Assembly: GCA_964563495.1 (NCBI GenBank)
Contig: CAZLYK010000006.1
Span: 8,627-72,626 of the forward strand
Source: CAZLYK01 sp964563495
Lineage (GTDB): Bacteria > Acidobacteriota > Blastocatellia > RBC074
Direction: 5' to 3'
DNA length: 64,000 nucleotides
Part shown: positions 28,117 to 36,583 of the stretch, one piece after another
Numbering within the stretch: position 1 is the stretch's first letter
Layout of the letters: each line of letters starts with the position of its first letter
Made by a program: the position numbers and the translations under genes
The notes under the pieces: generated by a model
Databases searched by the model: none
Told to the model about the DNA's origin: nothing
The model's input: only the letters and a program-made list of their open reading frames with translations

Positions 28117-28325
28117 CCTTCAGGCAGGTCTCCTGGCTCAGCAAGCGGAAAATTTTAAAATCAATCTGAAATTTTCCCGATCAAGACCACCTTCTCGCGC
28201 TTCAAGCGCAATGGATATCGGGCGTTGATCAGCTTGTCTTTACAGTGGCGGTGACCGCGTGGGATTTTCACCCACCTTCCCTATTCTCCCGAATTTCGAT
28301 AGTGACTACGGGCACCTGAAGGTGT
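28117..28325 (-). ncRNA. Cobalamin (adenosylcobalamin) riboswitch
   Basis: Read on the minus strand, the segment has the family landmarks in order: GGTGCCC at the 5' end, GGGAAGGTGGGTGAAAATCCC, the strongly conserved CGGTCACCGCCACTGTAA, and the 3' B12 box GCCAGGAGACCTGCC followed by the closing P1 strand TGAAGG. P1 is formed by CCTTCAGG near 28320 and CCTGAAGG near 28120. It precedes btuF-btuC-btuD-btuB, so B12 should repress its own uptake genes. Confidence 0.95.
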
Positions 28326-28356
28326 TGAGAAAGATCGTCTCCAGGAAATAACTGTC

Positions 28357-28386
28357 ACCCTACCACGTGACGGAGGTCAGAGTCAA
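28357..28386 (-). promoter_or_regulatory. Candidate promoter of the riboswitch-btu operon
   Basis: On the minus strand TTGACT (28381-28386) and TAGGGT (28357-28362) are 18 bases apart. They lie about 30 bases before the riboswitch 5' end. The -10 box is weak. Confidence 0.42.
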
Positions 28387-28596
28387 TAATTCCGGGCGCG
28401 CAAAAAAAAGCTTGAGCATTGGGCGGTAAAAGTTGTAAAAATACCCGCCCGACGGCGCATCAAGCAGAACCTCTGACCGGCATCAGGGAAATTCGACAGC
28501 TCAAGGCCGTTCAAAACTAGAGATCCAACGATCCCGATCTCGCCCCTACCGAATTAGTTCGCACTTTTCAGGAAAACATTTGAAAGGGAAAAATCT

Positions 28597-29925
28597 GTGG
28601 TTAACCATAAACACGCACTATTAGACAAAATCTCCTCGCGCAGCGCGCGGGTAGGAGTCATCGGACTCGGTTATGTCGGGCTTCCCCTGGTCGTCGAGTT
28701 CGCCCACGGCGGATTTGTATCGACCGGTTTCGAGGTCGATACCCGGAAAGCCGATGCCATCAATGCCGGCAAATCCTACATCCCCGATGTTCCGACCTCG
28801 CAAGTCGCCGAGTTGGTAGCGGCCAAGATGCTCAGCGCCACGACCGATTTCACTGCGCTCAAAGATCAGGACATTATCATTATCTGCGTCCCGACGCCGC
28901 TGCGTAAGACCAAAGACCCGGATGTTTCATACATTCTGGCCGCGTCGGAGAAGATTCAGGCGGCGCTCCGTCCGGGCCAGTTGATCATTCTCGAATCGAC
29001 GACCTATCCGGGGACGACCGACGAGGTCTTGCGCCCGATGTTCGACGAGATCGGGCTCGAGCTCGATCAGGACTACTTCCTCGCCTTCTCACCCGAGCGC
29101 GTCGATCCGGGCAACGAGAGGTTCAACACTCGCAACATCCCCAAAGTCGTCGGTGGGGTGACGGCGGCGAGCACCGAAGTCGCCGCTGAAGCTTATACCG
29201 CGATCGTCGACAATGTCCATCGCGCCAGTTCGGCGCGCGTGGCTGAGACCTGCAAGTTGCTCGAAAACACCTTCCGGGCGGTCAATATCGGTCTGGTCAA
29301 TGAGCTGGCGCAGCTCTGCCACACGCTCGGCATCGACACCTGGGAGGTGATCGCGGCGGCGGCCACCAAGCCTTTCGGCTTTATGCCTTTTTATCCGGGA
29401 CCGGGAATCGGCGGCCACTGCATTCCACTCGATCCTCATTACCTCTCGTGGAAGGCGCGCATGCACGGTTTTGAAGCGCGATTCATCTCGCTCGCCGAAG
29501 AGGTCAATTCGCGCATGCCCGAGCACGTCGTCGATCTGGTCACCAAGGGGCTCAATCAGCACCGCAAAGCAGTCAATGGCTCGAAGATCCTGATCATGGG
29601 CGTGGCGTACAAACGCGATATCGACGATATGCGCGAAAGCCCGGCTCTGGCGATCATCGAGAATCTTCAGAAACTCGGCGCCGAGGTGGCTTTCCACGAC
29701 CCGTACGTCTCCGAGATCCATCTCGAGGCCAATGACCAACGGATGAGCGGAATTCCGTTGAGCCTCGAGGCTGTCAAAGGGGCCGATTGTGTCGTGATCG
29801 TCACCGATCATCGCAACATCGATTACGGCTGGCTGACCGAAGCGGCTCAACTGGTTGTCGATACGCGCAATTCCACCCGCGCCCTGACCGAAGAACGCTT
29901 CACCGATAAGATCATTCGGCTTTAA
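28597..29925 (+). CDS. Nucleotide-sugar dehydrogenase (UDP-N-acetylglucosamine 6-dehydrogenase type)
   Basis: The 442-residue enzyme oxidises the C6 hydroxyl of a UDP-sugar to a carboxylate with two NAD+. It has the Rossmann motif VIGLGYVGLPLVVEF, the PTPLRKTKDPDVSYI segment typical of the WbpA/UDP-HexNAc group, ESTTYPGTTDEV, and the catalytic cysteine in GPGIGGHCIPLDPHYLSWKA. The C-terminal domain has GVAYKRDIDDMRESPA. The product feeds surface polysaccharide synthesis. The start is GTG at 28597 with AAGGGA seven bases upstream. TTGAGC and TAAAAA around 28412-28441 are a weak promoter candidate. It stands alone and ends in a bidirectional terminator. Confidence 0.92.
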   Translation: MVNHKHALLDKISSRSARVGVIGLGYVGLPLVVEFAHGGFVSTGFEVDTRKADAINAGKSYIPDVPTSQVAELVAAKMLSATTDFTALKDQDIIIICVPTPLRKTKDPDVSYILAASEKIQAALRPGQLIILESTTYPGTTDEVLRPMFDEIGLELDQDYFLAFSPERVDPGNERFNTRNIPKVVGGVTAASTEVAAEAYTAIVDNVHRASSARVAETCKLLENTFRAVNIGLVNELAQLCHTLGIDTWEVIAAAATKPFGFMPFYPGPGIGGHCIPLDPHYLSWKARMHGFEARFISLAEEVNSRMPEHVVDLVTKGLNQHRKAVNGSKILIMGVAYKRDIDDMRESPALAIIENLQKLGAEVAFHDPYVSEIHLEANDQRMSGIPLSLEAVKGADCVVIVTDHRNIDYGWLTEAAQLVVDTRNSTRALTEERFTDKIIRL

Positions 29926-29964
29926 AATAAAGATCCCCGCCGCTTGCGGCGGGGATCTTTATTT
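29925..29964. terminator. Bidirectional rho-independent terminator
   Basis: A near-perfect 19-bp palindrome (AAATAAAGATCCCCGCCGC and its complement) lies between convergent genes. GC-rich inner pairs are flanked by A/T runs on both sides, so it can terminate transcription from either direction. Confidence 0.92.
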
Positions 29965-29965
29965 C

Positions 29966-32488
29966 TTACTTAACGATAAATACTTTGTGGCTGCCGGCGG
30001 GAACTCTGAAGCTGGCCGCGGCTCCGATTGAAGTGCTGCCGAGCACTTTATTATCTACCGAAACGGTGAGCTTACGGCCCTCGATCGCGGGCAGGAGCAG
30101 TCGCACCCGGTCCTTTGTGTCGATCGTAAAACCTATCGCGTTATCGGTTGCGCGATAGCCACGCAATCTGACCGCTCCTTCGCATTCAATCTCGATCTTG
30201 CCGCCCCGGCGGATGACCAGTCGTTCCGGCCCGAAGATGGCATCCAGGCTGGATCCGGCGAATGTTACGCGTTCGATCCGCGATTCCTCAGTCGCCGAGA
30301 GGCTGCCGAAAGCCATTCCTCCCCAGATATCCGCGCTGATCAACTCTTCGATCCCGGGAAAGAACATGAGGCCCGGAAATGACGCCCGCACCGATTGATC
30401 GCTTTCGACAACCGGCCTGCCATCGAGGCTTGAATAATGGCCGTAGAGCCGGCCGGATTTTTCTGAAGCCGCCCGCGCCAGCCTGGTGCAATGACGAGAC
30501 AGTTCGGCCGCTTCGTCGTGAAAGTTGTAGCGTCTGAGCCCCAGATAGACCAGGTAATTCATCAACGACCAGACCGCTCCGCGGCCCGGTCCCTGTGGAG
30601 TGAATGCCGGGTCATCGCGCGCGATCGAAGCCAGAGGTTGATCGCCCCAGAACTTCCTGCCGTCGCGCAGCGTCGCGACCACCTTTTTGGCACGTTCTTC
30701 TTCGACCACGCCGGCGATCAGCGGATAGAAGTTCTCCGGTGAGAGCCGGCGCGAAAATCGCCCATCCCAGTGGCGGTTGAGATATAGACCGTCTTCCTCG
30801 CTCCAGAGCCTGTTGTTAATCAGTGCTTTGATTCGTTCGTAGCGGATTCGCAACCTGTCGGCTTCGGTCGGCAGCCCGAGCTCGCGGGCCATGATCGACA
30901 AGATCTCGGTATCGAGGGCGTAAAGAGAGTTGAGTGCGACCGGCGAGAATTCCAGCGTGTGAGTCGCGTCGTTGTACCTGGCCACGTCGTGCTGACGGTT
31001 GGTCGCTCCGCCCGAAGGCGGTTTCAGATCTTCTCCATTGCTCCATTGCGGCCGGTCATCGAGCCCCGATTCGGAAAAAGCTAGCCTGAGCTTGGTGGAA
31101 TTCGGGAGCATGCGCGCGCCGAGAGCCCCCTGTTCGAGTTCAGCATCAAAACCCCATTCGAGCAGCCCGTCGCCGTTGCCGTCACGCCAGGATTGGCCGT
31201 CTCCGCGATTCTTCGACCACCAATCATTCCACTGCAGCAGGCGCGGATAGGCCCAGGCCAGCAATCCCAGATCGTAGGTCTCAAGATAGACCTTCCAGAT
31301 GGCCATGGCCCCGACCGGAGGCATCGATCGCCCGGTCAGAGAGACCGGCTCACTGCGAGACTGGCTTTGCATGTGGCGGCGCAACGGCACGCGGCCGTCC
31401 GGCGTCTGGGTCTCGAGCAATGTCCGGATCGTCGCGGTCGCGCTTCCGGGATCGATCGGCGCGGCCATGGTCGCGGTCAGAAACGATTCCCAGCTCAGAA
31501 CGGGACCGCCCTCTCTCTGGTCTTCGGGCGCGCCGGATTGCCGGTGAATCGCAAGATATTCAAGCTGCTTTTCGGGTTGATAGTAGCGGTTCCAATTAAC
31601 CACCCGGCTGAGCAGATCCAGGCTCGCCCCGATCGCTCCCGCGCTCAAGGTTCGGGTCGCCTGATAATTTTTCTCAGCCAGATCAAGCGAATCGGCGATC
31701 GATCCGGGCAGCAGTTTCTCCGCCTCACGCTCCATCGAATCGAAGCTCTCGCCGATCATGGCGATAAACCCGATCGAGGAGTCCATGCTCAGATCGAAGC
31801 TCAGCGCCGCTTGATGATAGACGCTCGGTTTATCCGATTGATCAGGCTGTTGGGCGTGGCCTTCCTTGACCAGCATTTTGCGCATGGCCGAAGCATCTTC
31901 ATAGCTCGCGGCACCGATCGCCGTGCGATCGGTGCGGAGCAGGAAGCGGCGCAGAGGCGAGGCGCCGGCCTGGGTCTGAACCTGCTCTCCCAGCACCGTC
32001 CGGCGATCCGCTTGCGCCCAGAAAGTCGCCCAGCTTTCGTCGCTTCCGACGGACCTCCACGGACGATACGCCTCCATCGCGATGCGCACCCCCGGCGGCG
32101 CCGAGATTCGGCCGATCACGGTCGTCTGATTCAGCCGGCTCCATCGAAAAGTGATCGGCGTCTTCTCATCCAGCTGCGTCCGCCAGCTGACGGCTGCATA
32201 CGACCCGTCTGCAGCGTGCGGCCCCAAATCGAAAACCGACGGCGCTTCCTCAAGGCTCGCTCCCTGACGGTAGACAAGAACACGCAGGCCGAAAAAGGCC
32301 GACCCGAGAGAGCTGGAACTTCCCGAGATGAAGACCAGACCGTTAATCTGGGCTGGGTCCAACGCGCCGACCAGGACGCGATCCGTCGAAGCCGGCGGAC
32401 GACCCTGAACCCCCGCGCCTGGAGGATCAAGGCAGATTACGGCCATCAATAAAACGACCGCCGTGATGATCTTAGAGGACTCGCTCAT
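29966..32488 (-). CDS. Exported glycoside hydrolase, GH63/MGH1-like (alpha,alpha)6 barrel
   Basis: The 840-residue protein has a signal peptide (MSESSKIITAVVLLMAVICL...), an N-terminal beta-rich region and a C-terminal helical toroid. The catalytic domain shows NRGDGQSWRDGNGDGLLEWG, YNDATHTLEFSPVALNSLYA, NNRLWSEEDGLYLNRHWDG and GPGRGAVWSLMNYLVYLGLR, which recall mannosyl-oligosaccharide glucosidase (GH63) and mannosylglycerate hydrolase-like enzymes. It probably removes alpha-linked glucose or mannose from an external or periplasmic glycan; the exact substrate is unknown. I start at the ATG at 32488; the frame is open to a GTG at 32518 but the signal peptide favours the ATG. Confidence 0.78.
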   Translation of the reverse strand: MSESSKIITAVVLLMAVICLDPPGAGVQGRPPASTDRVLVGALDPAQINGLVFISGSSSSLGSAFFGLRVLVYRQGASLEEAPSVFDLGPHAADGSYAAVSWRTQLDEKTPITFRWSRLNQTTVIGRISAPPGVRIAMEAYRPWRSVGSDESWATFWAQADRRTVLGEQVQTQAGASPLRRFLLRTDRTAIGAASYEDASAMRKMLVKEGHAQQPDQSDKPSVYHQAALSFDLSMDSSIGFIAMIGESFDSMEREAEKLLPGSIADSLDLAEKNYQATRTLSAGAIGASLDLLSRVVNWNRYYQPEKQLEYLAIHRQSGAPEDQREGGPVLSWESFLTATMAAPIDPGSATATIRTLLETQTPDGRVPLRRHMQSQSRSEPVSLTGRSMPPVGAMAIWKVYLETYDLGLLAWAYPRLLQWNDWWSKNRGDGQSWRDGNGDGLLEWGFDAELEQGALGARMLPNSTKLRLAFSESGLDDRPQWSNGEDLKPPSGGATNRQHDVARYNDATHTLEFSPVALNSLYALDTEILSIMARELGLPTEADRLRIRYERIKALINNRLWSEEDGLYLNRHWDGRFSRRLSPENFYPLIAGVVEEERAKKVVATLRDGRKFWGDQPLASIARDDPAFTPQGPGRGAVWSLMNYLVYLGLRRYNFHDEAAELSRHCTRLARAASEKSGRLYGHYSSLDGRPVVESDQSVRASFPGLMFFPGIEELISADIWGGMAFGSLSATEESRIERVTFAGSSLDAIFGPERLVIRRGGKIEIECEGAVRLRGYRATDNAIGFTIDTKDRVRLLLPAIEGRKLTVSVDNKVLGSTSIGAAASFRVPAGSHKVFIVK

Positions 32489-32625
32489 GAAACAGCCAAA
32501 GAAAATTAATCGGCGCACGGATTGACTCGATAATCACAACCCCGACAAGCTTATTTTGATCGGCACCCGCTTGCAAGCGGATTGATCCTTAATCCTTTTT
32601 AAGGCAGGATTGAACCGGGATCGAT

Positions 32626-32692
32626 CGGCGGGCGTCCCGCCCGCATGTTAGTGATCATCAACATATGCGGGGGTTCCGCCCGCGTTCCCAGG
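32626..32692. repeat. GGGCGTCCCGCCCGCAT-type inverted repeat (degenerate copy)
   Basis: CGGCGGGCGTCCCGCCCGCAT and ATGCGGGGGTTCCGCCCGCG face each other around a short AT-rich centre. It is related to the cleaner copy at 36338-36422. It ends just before the Shine-Dalgarno of the acetyltransferase gene. Confidence 0.75.
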
Positions 32693-32711
32693 CTTTGCCG
32701 AGGAGGAAATG

Positions 32712-33167
32712 ATGTCAGCACCAACCTATCGCCCGGCGATTCCTTCGGACGCCGGGATGATCGTCGAGTTTCAAATCGCCATGGCGCGTGAGACGGAAGA
32801 CCTGGAATTGGATCGGGATGTTTGCAGACGCGGCGTTGAGGCGGTCTTCGCCGATCCATCGCTCGGCCGATATTACGTCTGCCGGGAAGACGGGCGCGTC
32901 ATCGGCTCGATCATGATCACATCCGAATGGAGCGATTGGCGCAACGGCGTGGTCTGGTGGATTCAGAGCGTCTATCTCGCGCCCGAAGCACGGAACCGGG
33001 GATTTTACACCGGGCTCTACCGTTACGTTCAGCAATTGGCCGAAGCCGATCCGAAAGTGCAAGGGATCAGACTTTACGTCGATAAGCGCAATACGCGCGC
33101 CCAGCAGGTCTATGCCAGACTGGGCATGGACGGCGAGCACTATCAGGTCTACGAGTGGATGAAATGA
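32712..33167 (+). CDS. GNAT-family N-acetyltransferase
   Basis: The 151-residue acetyl-CoA-dependent acyltransferase has the GNAT fold: YRPAIPSDAGMIVEFQIAMA at the N-terminus, VVWWIQSVYLAPEARNRGF with the acetyl-CoA loop (R.RGF.TGLY), and the C-terminal RLYVDKRNTRAQQVYARLGM. The acceptor substrate is unknown. AGGAGG (32701-32706) best fits the second of two adjacent ATGs (32712); the first is 32709. It faces the SDR gene convergently with almost no gap. Confidence 0.87.
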   Translation: MSAPTYRPAIPSDAGMIVEFQIAMARETEDLELDRDVCRRGVEAVFADPSLGRYYVCREDGRVIGSIMITSEWSDWRNGVVWWIQSVYLAPEARNRGFYTGLYRYVQQLAEADPKVQGIRLYVDKRNTRAQQVYARLGMDGEHYQVYEWMK

Positions 33168-33168
33168 T

Positions 33169-33915
33169 TTAAGTAATGCAGCCGCCGTCAATGGTCACGA
33201 CCTCGCCGATCATATAGCTGTTCTTTTCCGAGACCATGAAGGCGGCGAACTCGGCGAGTTCTTCCGGGTGGCCGCGACGCGCCTTGGCGCACCAGTATTT
33301 GTGCATTTCGAGCGCGTGTTGGGGCAGCAGGTCCGAAAGATCGGTCTCGTAGATGCCGGCGGCGATGGCGTTGACCACGACGCCGAAGGGCGCGGCTTCG
33401 CGCGAAAGACATTTGGTGAAGCCAATGACGGCGGCTTTCGAGGTCGCATAATGAACGGCCGTCGGCAGCGCGCGGATGGCGCCGATGCTGCTGATATTCA
33501 GAATATGCCCGTCACGCTGTCTGAGCATGTGTTTGAAGACCGGCTTGGTCACGTTGAAAAGCCCGTTGACGTTGGTGTCTATCACCGTGTGCCAGGAGTG
33601 CTCGGTCATGGTCGCAAAATTGTCGCCGCGGTTGATCGCGGCGTTGTTGACCAGAATATCGATCCGGCCGAATTCGTGATGGATTTCGCGGATCATCTTG
33701 TTGATCGCCGGTCGATCGGTGATCGAGACCTGATAGGCCAGCCCTTTTCGGCCGCAGAAGCGGATCCTTTCCAATACTTGCTCGGCCAGGTCGTCGCGAG
33801 AGTTGTAGTTGAACGCGATGTCCGCTCCTTCACGGGCGAAGATCTCGCACAAAGAGCGGCCGATGCCGCGCGTCCCTCCGGTGATAACCGCTTTTTTCCC
33901 TTCGAGTAATCCCAT
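33169..33915 (-). CDS. Short-chain dehydrogenase/reductase, FabG-like
   Basis: The 248-residue NAD(P)-dependent oxidoreductase has the cofactor motif TGGTRGIGRSL, NNAAINR, the catalytic Ser in ISSIGAIRALPT and Tyr/Lys in YATSK, and the typical end GEVVTIDGG. It resembles 3-oxoacyl-ACP reductases. It is last in a three-gene minus-strand operon (radical SAM, glycosyltransferase, SDR), 36 bases after the glycosyltransferase. This suggests a step in making a lipid or glycolipid, which is an inference. Confidence 0.9.
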   Translation of the reverse strand: MGLLEGKKAVITGGTRGIGRSLCEIFAREGADIAFNYNSRDDLAEQVLERIRFCGRKGLAYQVSITDRPAINKMIREIHHEFGRIDILVNNAAINRGDNFATMTEHSWHTVIDTNVNGLFNVTKPVFKHMLRQRDGHILNISSIGAIRALPTAVHYATSKAAVIGFTKCLSREAAPFGVVVNAIAAGIYETDLSDLLPQHALEMHKYWCAKARRGHPEELAEFAAFMVSEKNSYMIGEVVTIDGGCIT

Positions 33916-33951
33916 AATTATTCTTCGATTGGTTGTCAGACACGGCTTTTC

Positions 33952-35106
33952 TTAGACTTTTCGCATGAGCTCATCGACGATCCGGCGCGTCGCGTCGGGG
34001 ATCGCGACGCGCGAGGCCGCGATCCGCATGGAAGACAACTGAGACGGCTCGTTGATCAGCTCGCGGATGATCGGAACGATGTCACGCGACCGCTTGAGCA
34101 GGACGCCGGCGCGATGCCTCGAAATCAGATTGGCCGTCTGCGATTCCTGGGGCATCGGCGGAGTGGTGGTGTCTGCGATGATCGGCAATCGCGAGGCGAA
34201 GGCTTCGAAAGTCGTCAGGCCGCCGAGTTTCGAGACCATGACGTCGGCCGCGCTCATGAGCTTCTCCATCGCGTTGGTGTAGCCGATCACCCTCGCCGGG
34301 AACGGCGCGTGTTTGACCATCCCGCTGATCCGATCGCGCAATTTCTCGTTGCGACCGGCGAGAAAGATCGCCTGAGCGTCTTTGATCTGATCGCCCCGCT
34401 CGATCATCTGTTCGAAGATCTGCGGGATATTCCCGCCGCCGACCCAGCCGGCGTTGATGAAGACCGTGAATTTTTCGGGAGCCAAACCCAGCTCAGAGCG
34501 CGCCGCTGCCTTCTCCTCCTCATTCTGAAACTGAAATTTGGGATGGATCGGGATCCCGCAAATTTTGATCTTCTCGACGGGAACACCGTAATCGATCAAC
34601 TGTTGTCTGGCCTCTTCGGTCGCCACCAGGTAAAGGCTGACATCTTCACAAGCCCACCCGCGCCAGAACCCGTAACACGGGTCGGTCACGACGGTGACCA
34701 GCGGAATCCGGTCGAGCAACCCGAGCTCGCGGAGCATTCTCCCGGTAAAATGCTGCGTCAGGGGATGGACCGAGATGACGATCTGCGGGCAGTATTTCTC
34801 AAAGAGATGCCGCCCATAACGTGTCGTCATCCGATATAAGAGATTCGATTCGTTCGGACGAAACCGCTCGATCGCCCAGTAGTAGTACTTCATGAGGTGC
34901 TGGTGATTGCGGAGCAGGTAGTTATAGAGTTCGGCCAGCTTCTCAACCAGCACGTTCGATTCCTCGAGTGCACGCGCGATATTGATCAGACAATCGTGCG
35001 CGCCGAATCTGATCAGCCCATCGGCGATGGCAGTCGCGGCGCTGGTATGCCCGCCTCCGGTCTCAGAGGTGATGATCAGGAATTTTTTAGCGTTCTCAGT
35101 CGACAT
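33952..35106 (-). CDS. MGDG synthase-like glycosyltransferase (GT28-type diacylglycerol glycosyltransferase)
   Basis: The 384-residue protein has the N-terminal MGDG-synthase signature FLIITSETGGGHTSAATAIA and the acceptor-side helices. Its C-terminal nucleotide-sugar domain contains FINAGWVGGGNIPQIFEQMI and VMVSKLGGLTTFEAFASRLP. Such enzymes transfer glucose or galactose from UDP-sugar to diacylglycerol at the inner membrane face (UgtP, MGD1). I start at 35106 (MSTENAKK); the longer frame to 35208 has no supporting site and overlaps the upstream gene. It is the middle gene of the radical SAM-GT-SDR operon. Confidence 0.85.
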   Translation of the reverse strand: MSTENAKKFLIITSETGGGHTSAATAIADGLIRFGAHDCLINIARALEESNVLVEKLAELYNYLLRNHQHLMKYYYWAIERFRPNESNLLYRMTTRYGRHLFEKYCPQIVISVHPLTQHFTGRMLRELGLLDRIPLVTVVTDPCYGFWRGWACEDVSLYLVATEEARQQLIDYGVPVEKIKICGIPIHPKFQFQNEEEKAAARSELGLAPEKFTVFINAGWVGGGNIPQIFEQMIERGDQIKDAQAIFLAGRNEKLRDRISGMVKHAPFPARVIGYTNAMEKLMSAADVMVSKLGGLTTFEAFASRLPIIADTTTPPMPQESQTANLISRHRAGVLLKRSRDIVPIIRELINEPSQLSSMRIAASRVAIPDATRRIVDELMRKV

Positions 35107-35170
35107 AATCGCAAGGGTGATCCAACAAAGCCGGCTCTTTATCGAGTCGACGGGGTTCGGGATCTCACTC

Positions 35171-36319
35171 TCAGGCCGTCTGCGGAGCGAGATCCGAGGC
35201 GGTATCACCCGCGTGTGACTTCTTGAGCTCCCTTTCCAGCCGCTTGATCTGGATCAGGTGCTTCGGATTGAAAGCCAGTGACGGGTAATAACAGTTCGAT
35301 TCGTGGGTGCAAAAACAGCCCTGCTTGATCTGACGGCGTCGGGCATCGAGCTCGGGCGAATTCCAAAGGGCCCAAAAGTTCCAATCATAATCGCGCAGAT
35401 TGCCGATCGGGTCGAGGTTTTCACAGCTCGAAACCGTGCCCTCGTCATAAATCACGCCGCCGGTCGTGCCGGCGAAACAGCGCAACTGGGCCTTGTTCTG
35501 CTCTTCGGTGCGGGCGATCATCTCGTGCATATAGATATCGACGGCCGCCTTGAGGTATCCGCCGTCACCCCGGTAATGATTCTTGATCACGCCGCGCCGT
35601 GAGTCCTCGTCGATCATCCGTGACAGCCTGCGGTAGCGGTTGAGGTCGATCTTCAATTCCTCGGGTCTGGCCGACGGCGGGCGGATATAATTGACGTTGA
35701 TCTTGTCCGGTTTGAGCTCAAAGCGGAGGAAGTCGTACCATTCGAAGATGCTCTCCTGGTTCGAATTCATCAAGCAGGTGCAGGTCTGTAGGTCAAGCCG
35801 CGGGATTTCACGCTGGATCGATTGTAATTGGCGCGCGGTATCGATCGCCGTGTCCCAGCTGCCGGGTTTCTGCCGGATCTTCTCGTGCTGATCCTTCAAC
35901 CCGTCGATCCCCAGCGCGACGGTGAGGTTGAGATTCGGACACTCTTCGAGGATTCGCGCGACGTCCGGGATGATCCGCTTTTGAATCTGGCCGTTTGACA
36001 TGAGATAGACCGATTCGAGCTGGTTGTTTTGATAAAACGCTCGAACGACCTCGGGCAGATCTTTGCGAGTGAAAGGCTCACCGCCGGCGATGATCAGGAT
36101 CGGCAGCTTCCCGCCGAGTGTTTCGCTGATGCGCCCCAGCTGATCGGTGGTCATTTGCAGCTTTTTACGCGGCTGGTCGTCGAGCTCGTCGGTGAAAAAG
36201 CAATGGAGACACCGCATGTCGCAAACCGAAGTGATCAAAAGATTGAGGATAACCGGCGAGGTCACTCCGCCGGCCAGTACTTTGCCGTAGCGTTTGATTA
36301 GTTCGAGGTTATAGTTCAT
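35171..36319 (-). CDS. Radical SAM protein with SPASM-like C-terminal cysteines
   Basis: The 382-residue enzyme has the [4Fe-4S]/SAM motif CDMRCLHC (CxxxCxxC), the GGEP motif in IIAGGEPFTRKDLPEV and an AdoMet barrel to about residue 230. A Cys-rich C-terminal region follows (LRCFAGTTGGVIYDEGTVSS with CENLDPIGN, then GCFCTHESNCYYPSL), like SPASM or twitch auxiliary-cluster domains. It is probably a radical maturase or a lipid/sugar-modifying enzyme; the substrate is unknown. GGAGAAG precedes the ATG at 36319. An ORF extended to 36379 reads a palindromic repeat as GRDARAPR and is not real. The glycosyltransferase starts 64 bases downstream. Confidence 0.85.
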   Translation of the reverse strand: MNYNLELIKRYGKVLAGGVTSPVILNLLITSVCDMRCLHCFFTDELDDQPRKKLQMTTDQLGRISETLGGKLPILIIAGGEPFTRKDLPEVVRAFYQNNQLESVYLMSNGQIQKRIIPDVARILEECPNLNLTVALGIDGLKDQHEKIRQKPGSWDTAIDTARQLQSIQREIPRLDLQTCTCLMNSNQESIFEWYDFLRFELKPDKINVNYIRPPSARPEELKIDLNRYRRLSRMIDEDSRRGVIKNHYRGDGGYLKAAVDIYMHEMIARTEEQNKAQLRCFAGTTGGVIYDEGTVSSCENLDPIGNLRDYDWNFWALWNSPELDARRRQIKQGCFCTHESNCYYPSLAFNPKHLIQIKRLERELKKSHAGDTASDLAPQTA

Positions 36320-36337
36320 AAATCTTCTCCGAAAAAC

Positions 36338-36422
36338 CCTGGGAGCGCGGGCGTCCCGCCCGCATCGGGTAATGGCCACTTTCTTCGCCGGAACATGCGG
36401 GCGGGACGCCCGCGCTCCCAGG
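36338..36422. repeat. 28-bp inverted repeat, GGGCGTCCCGCCCGCAT family
   Basis: CCTGGGAGCGCGGGCGTCCC... (36338-36365) and its exact complement (36395-36422) enclose a 29-base loop. It lies in the 264-base region between the divergent radical SAM and methyltransferase genes. The remaining 160 bases show nothing distinct. Confidence 0.9.
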
Positions 36423-36583
36423 ATTGCATTCTTTCCGGGCGTCGTTTGACGACATGAAATGACTTCTCAGAAAAACCTGAGATCGCGGTTTATGAGACCA
36501 GAGGACAGGAAACGCAATATTAAGCGTCGTTTGCCGCGCAAAGTCAACCGAACCTGGAAGGCGGGTTATTGGTAAGATCTATC

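Noticed and set aside
28007..28228. Open frame on the plus strand near the btu operon
   Set aside because: It lies antisense to the riboswitch and its platform, whose conserved B12-box elements explain the sequence.
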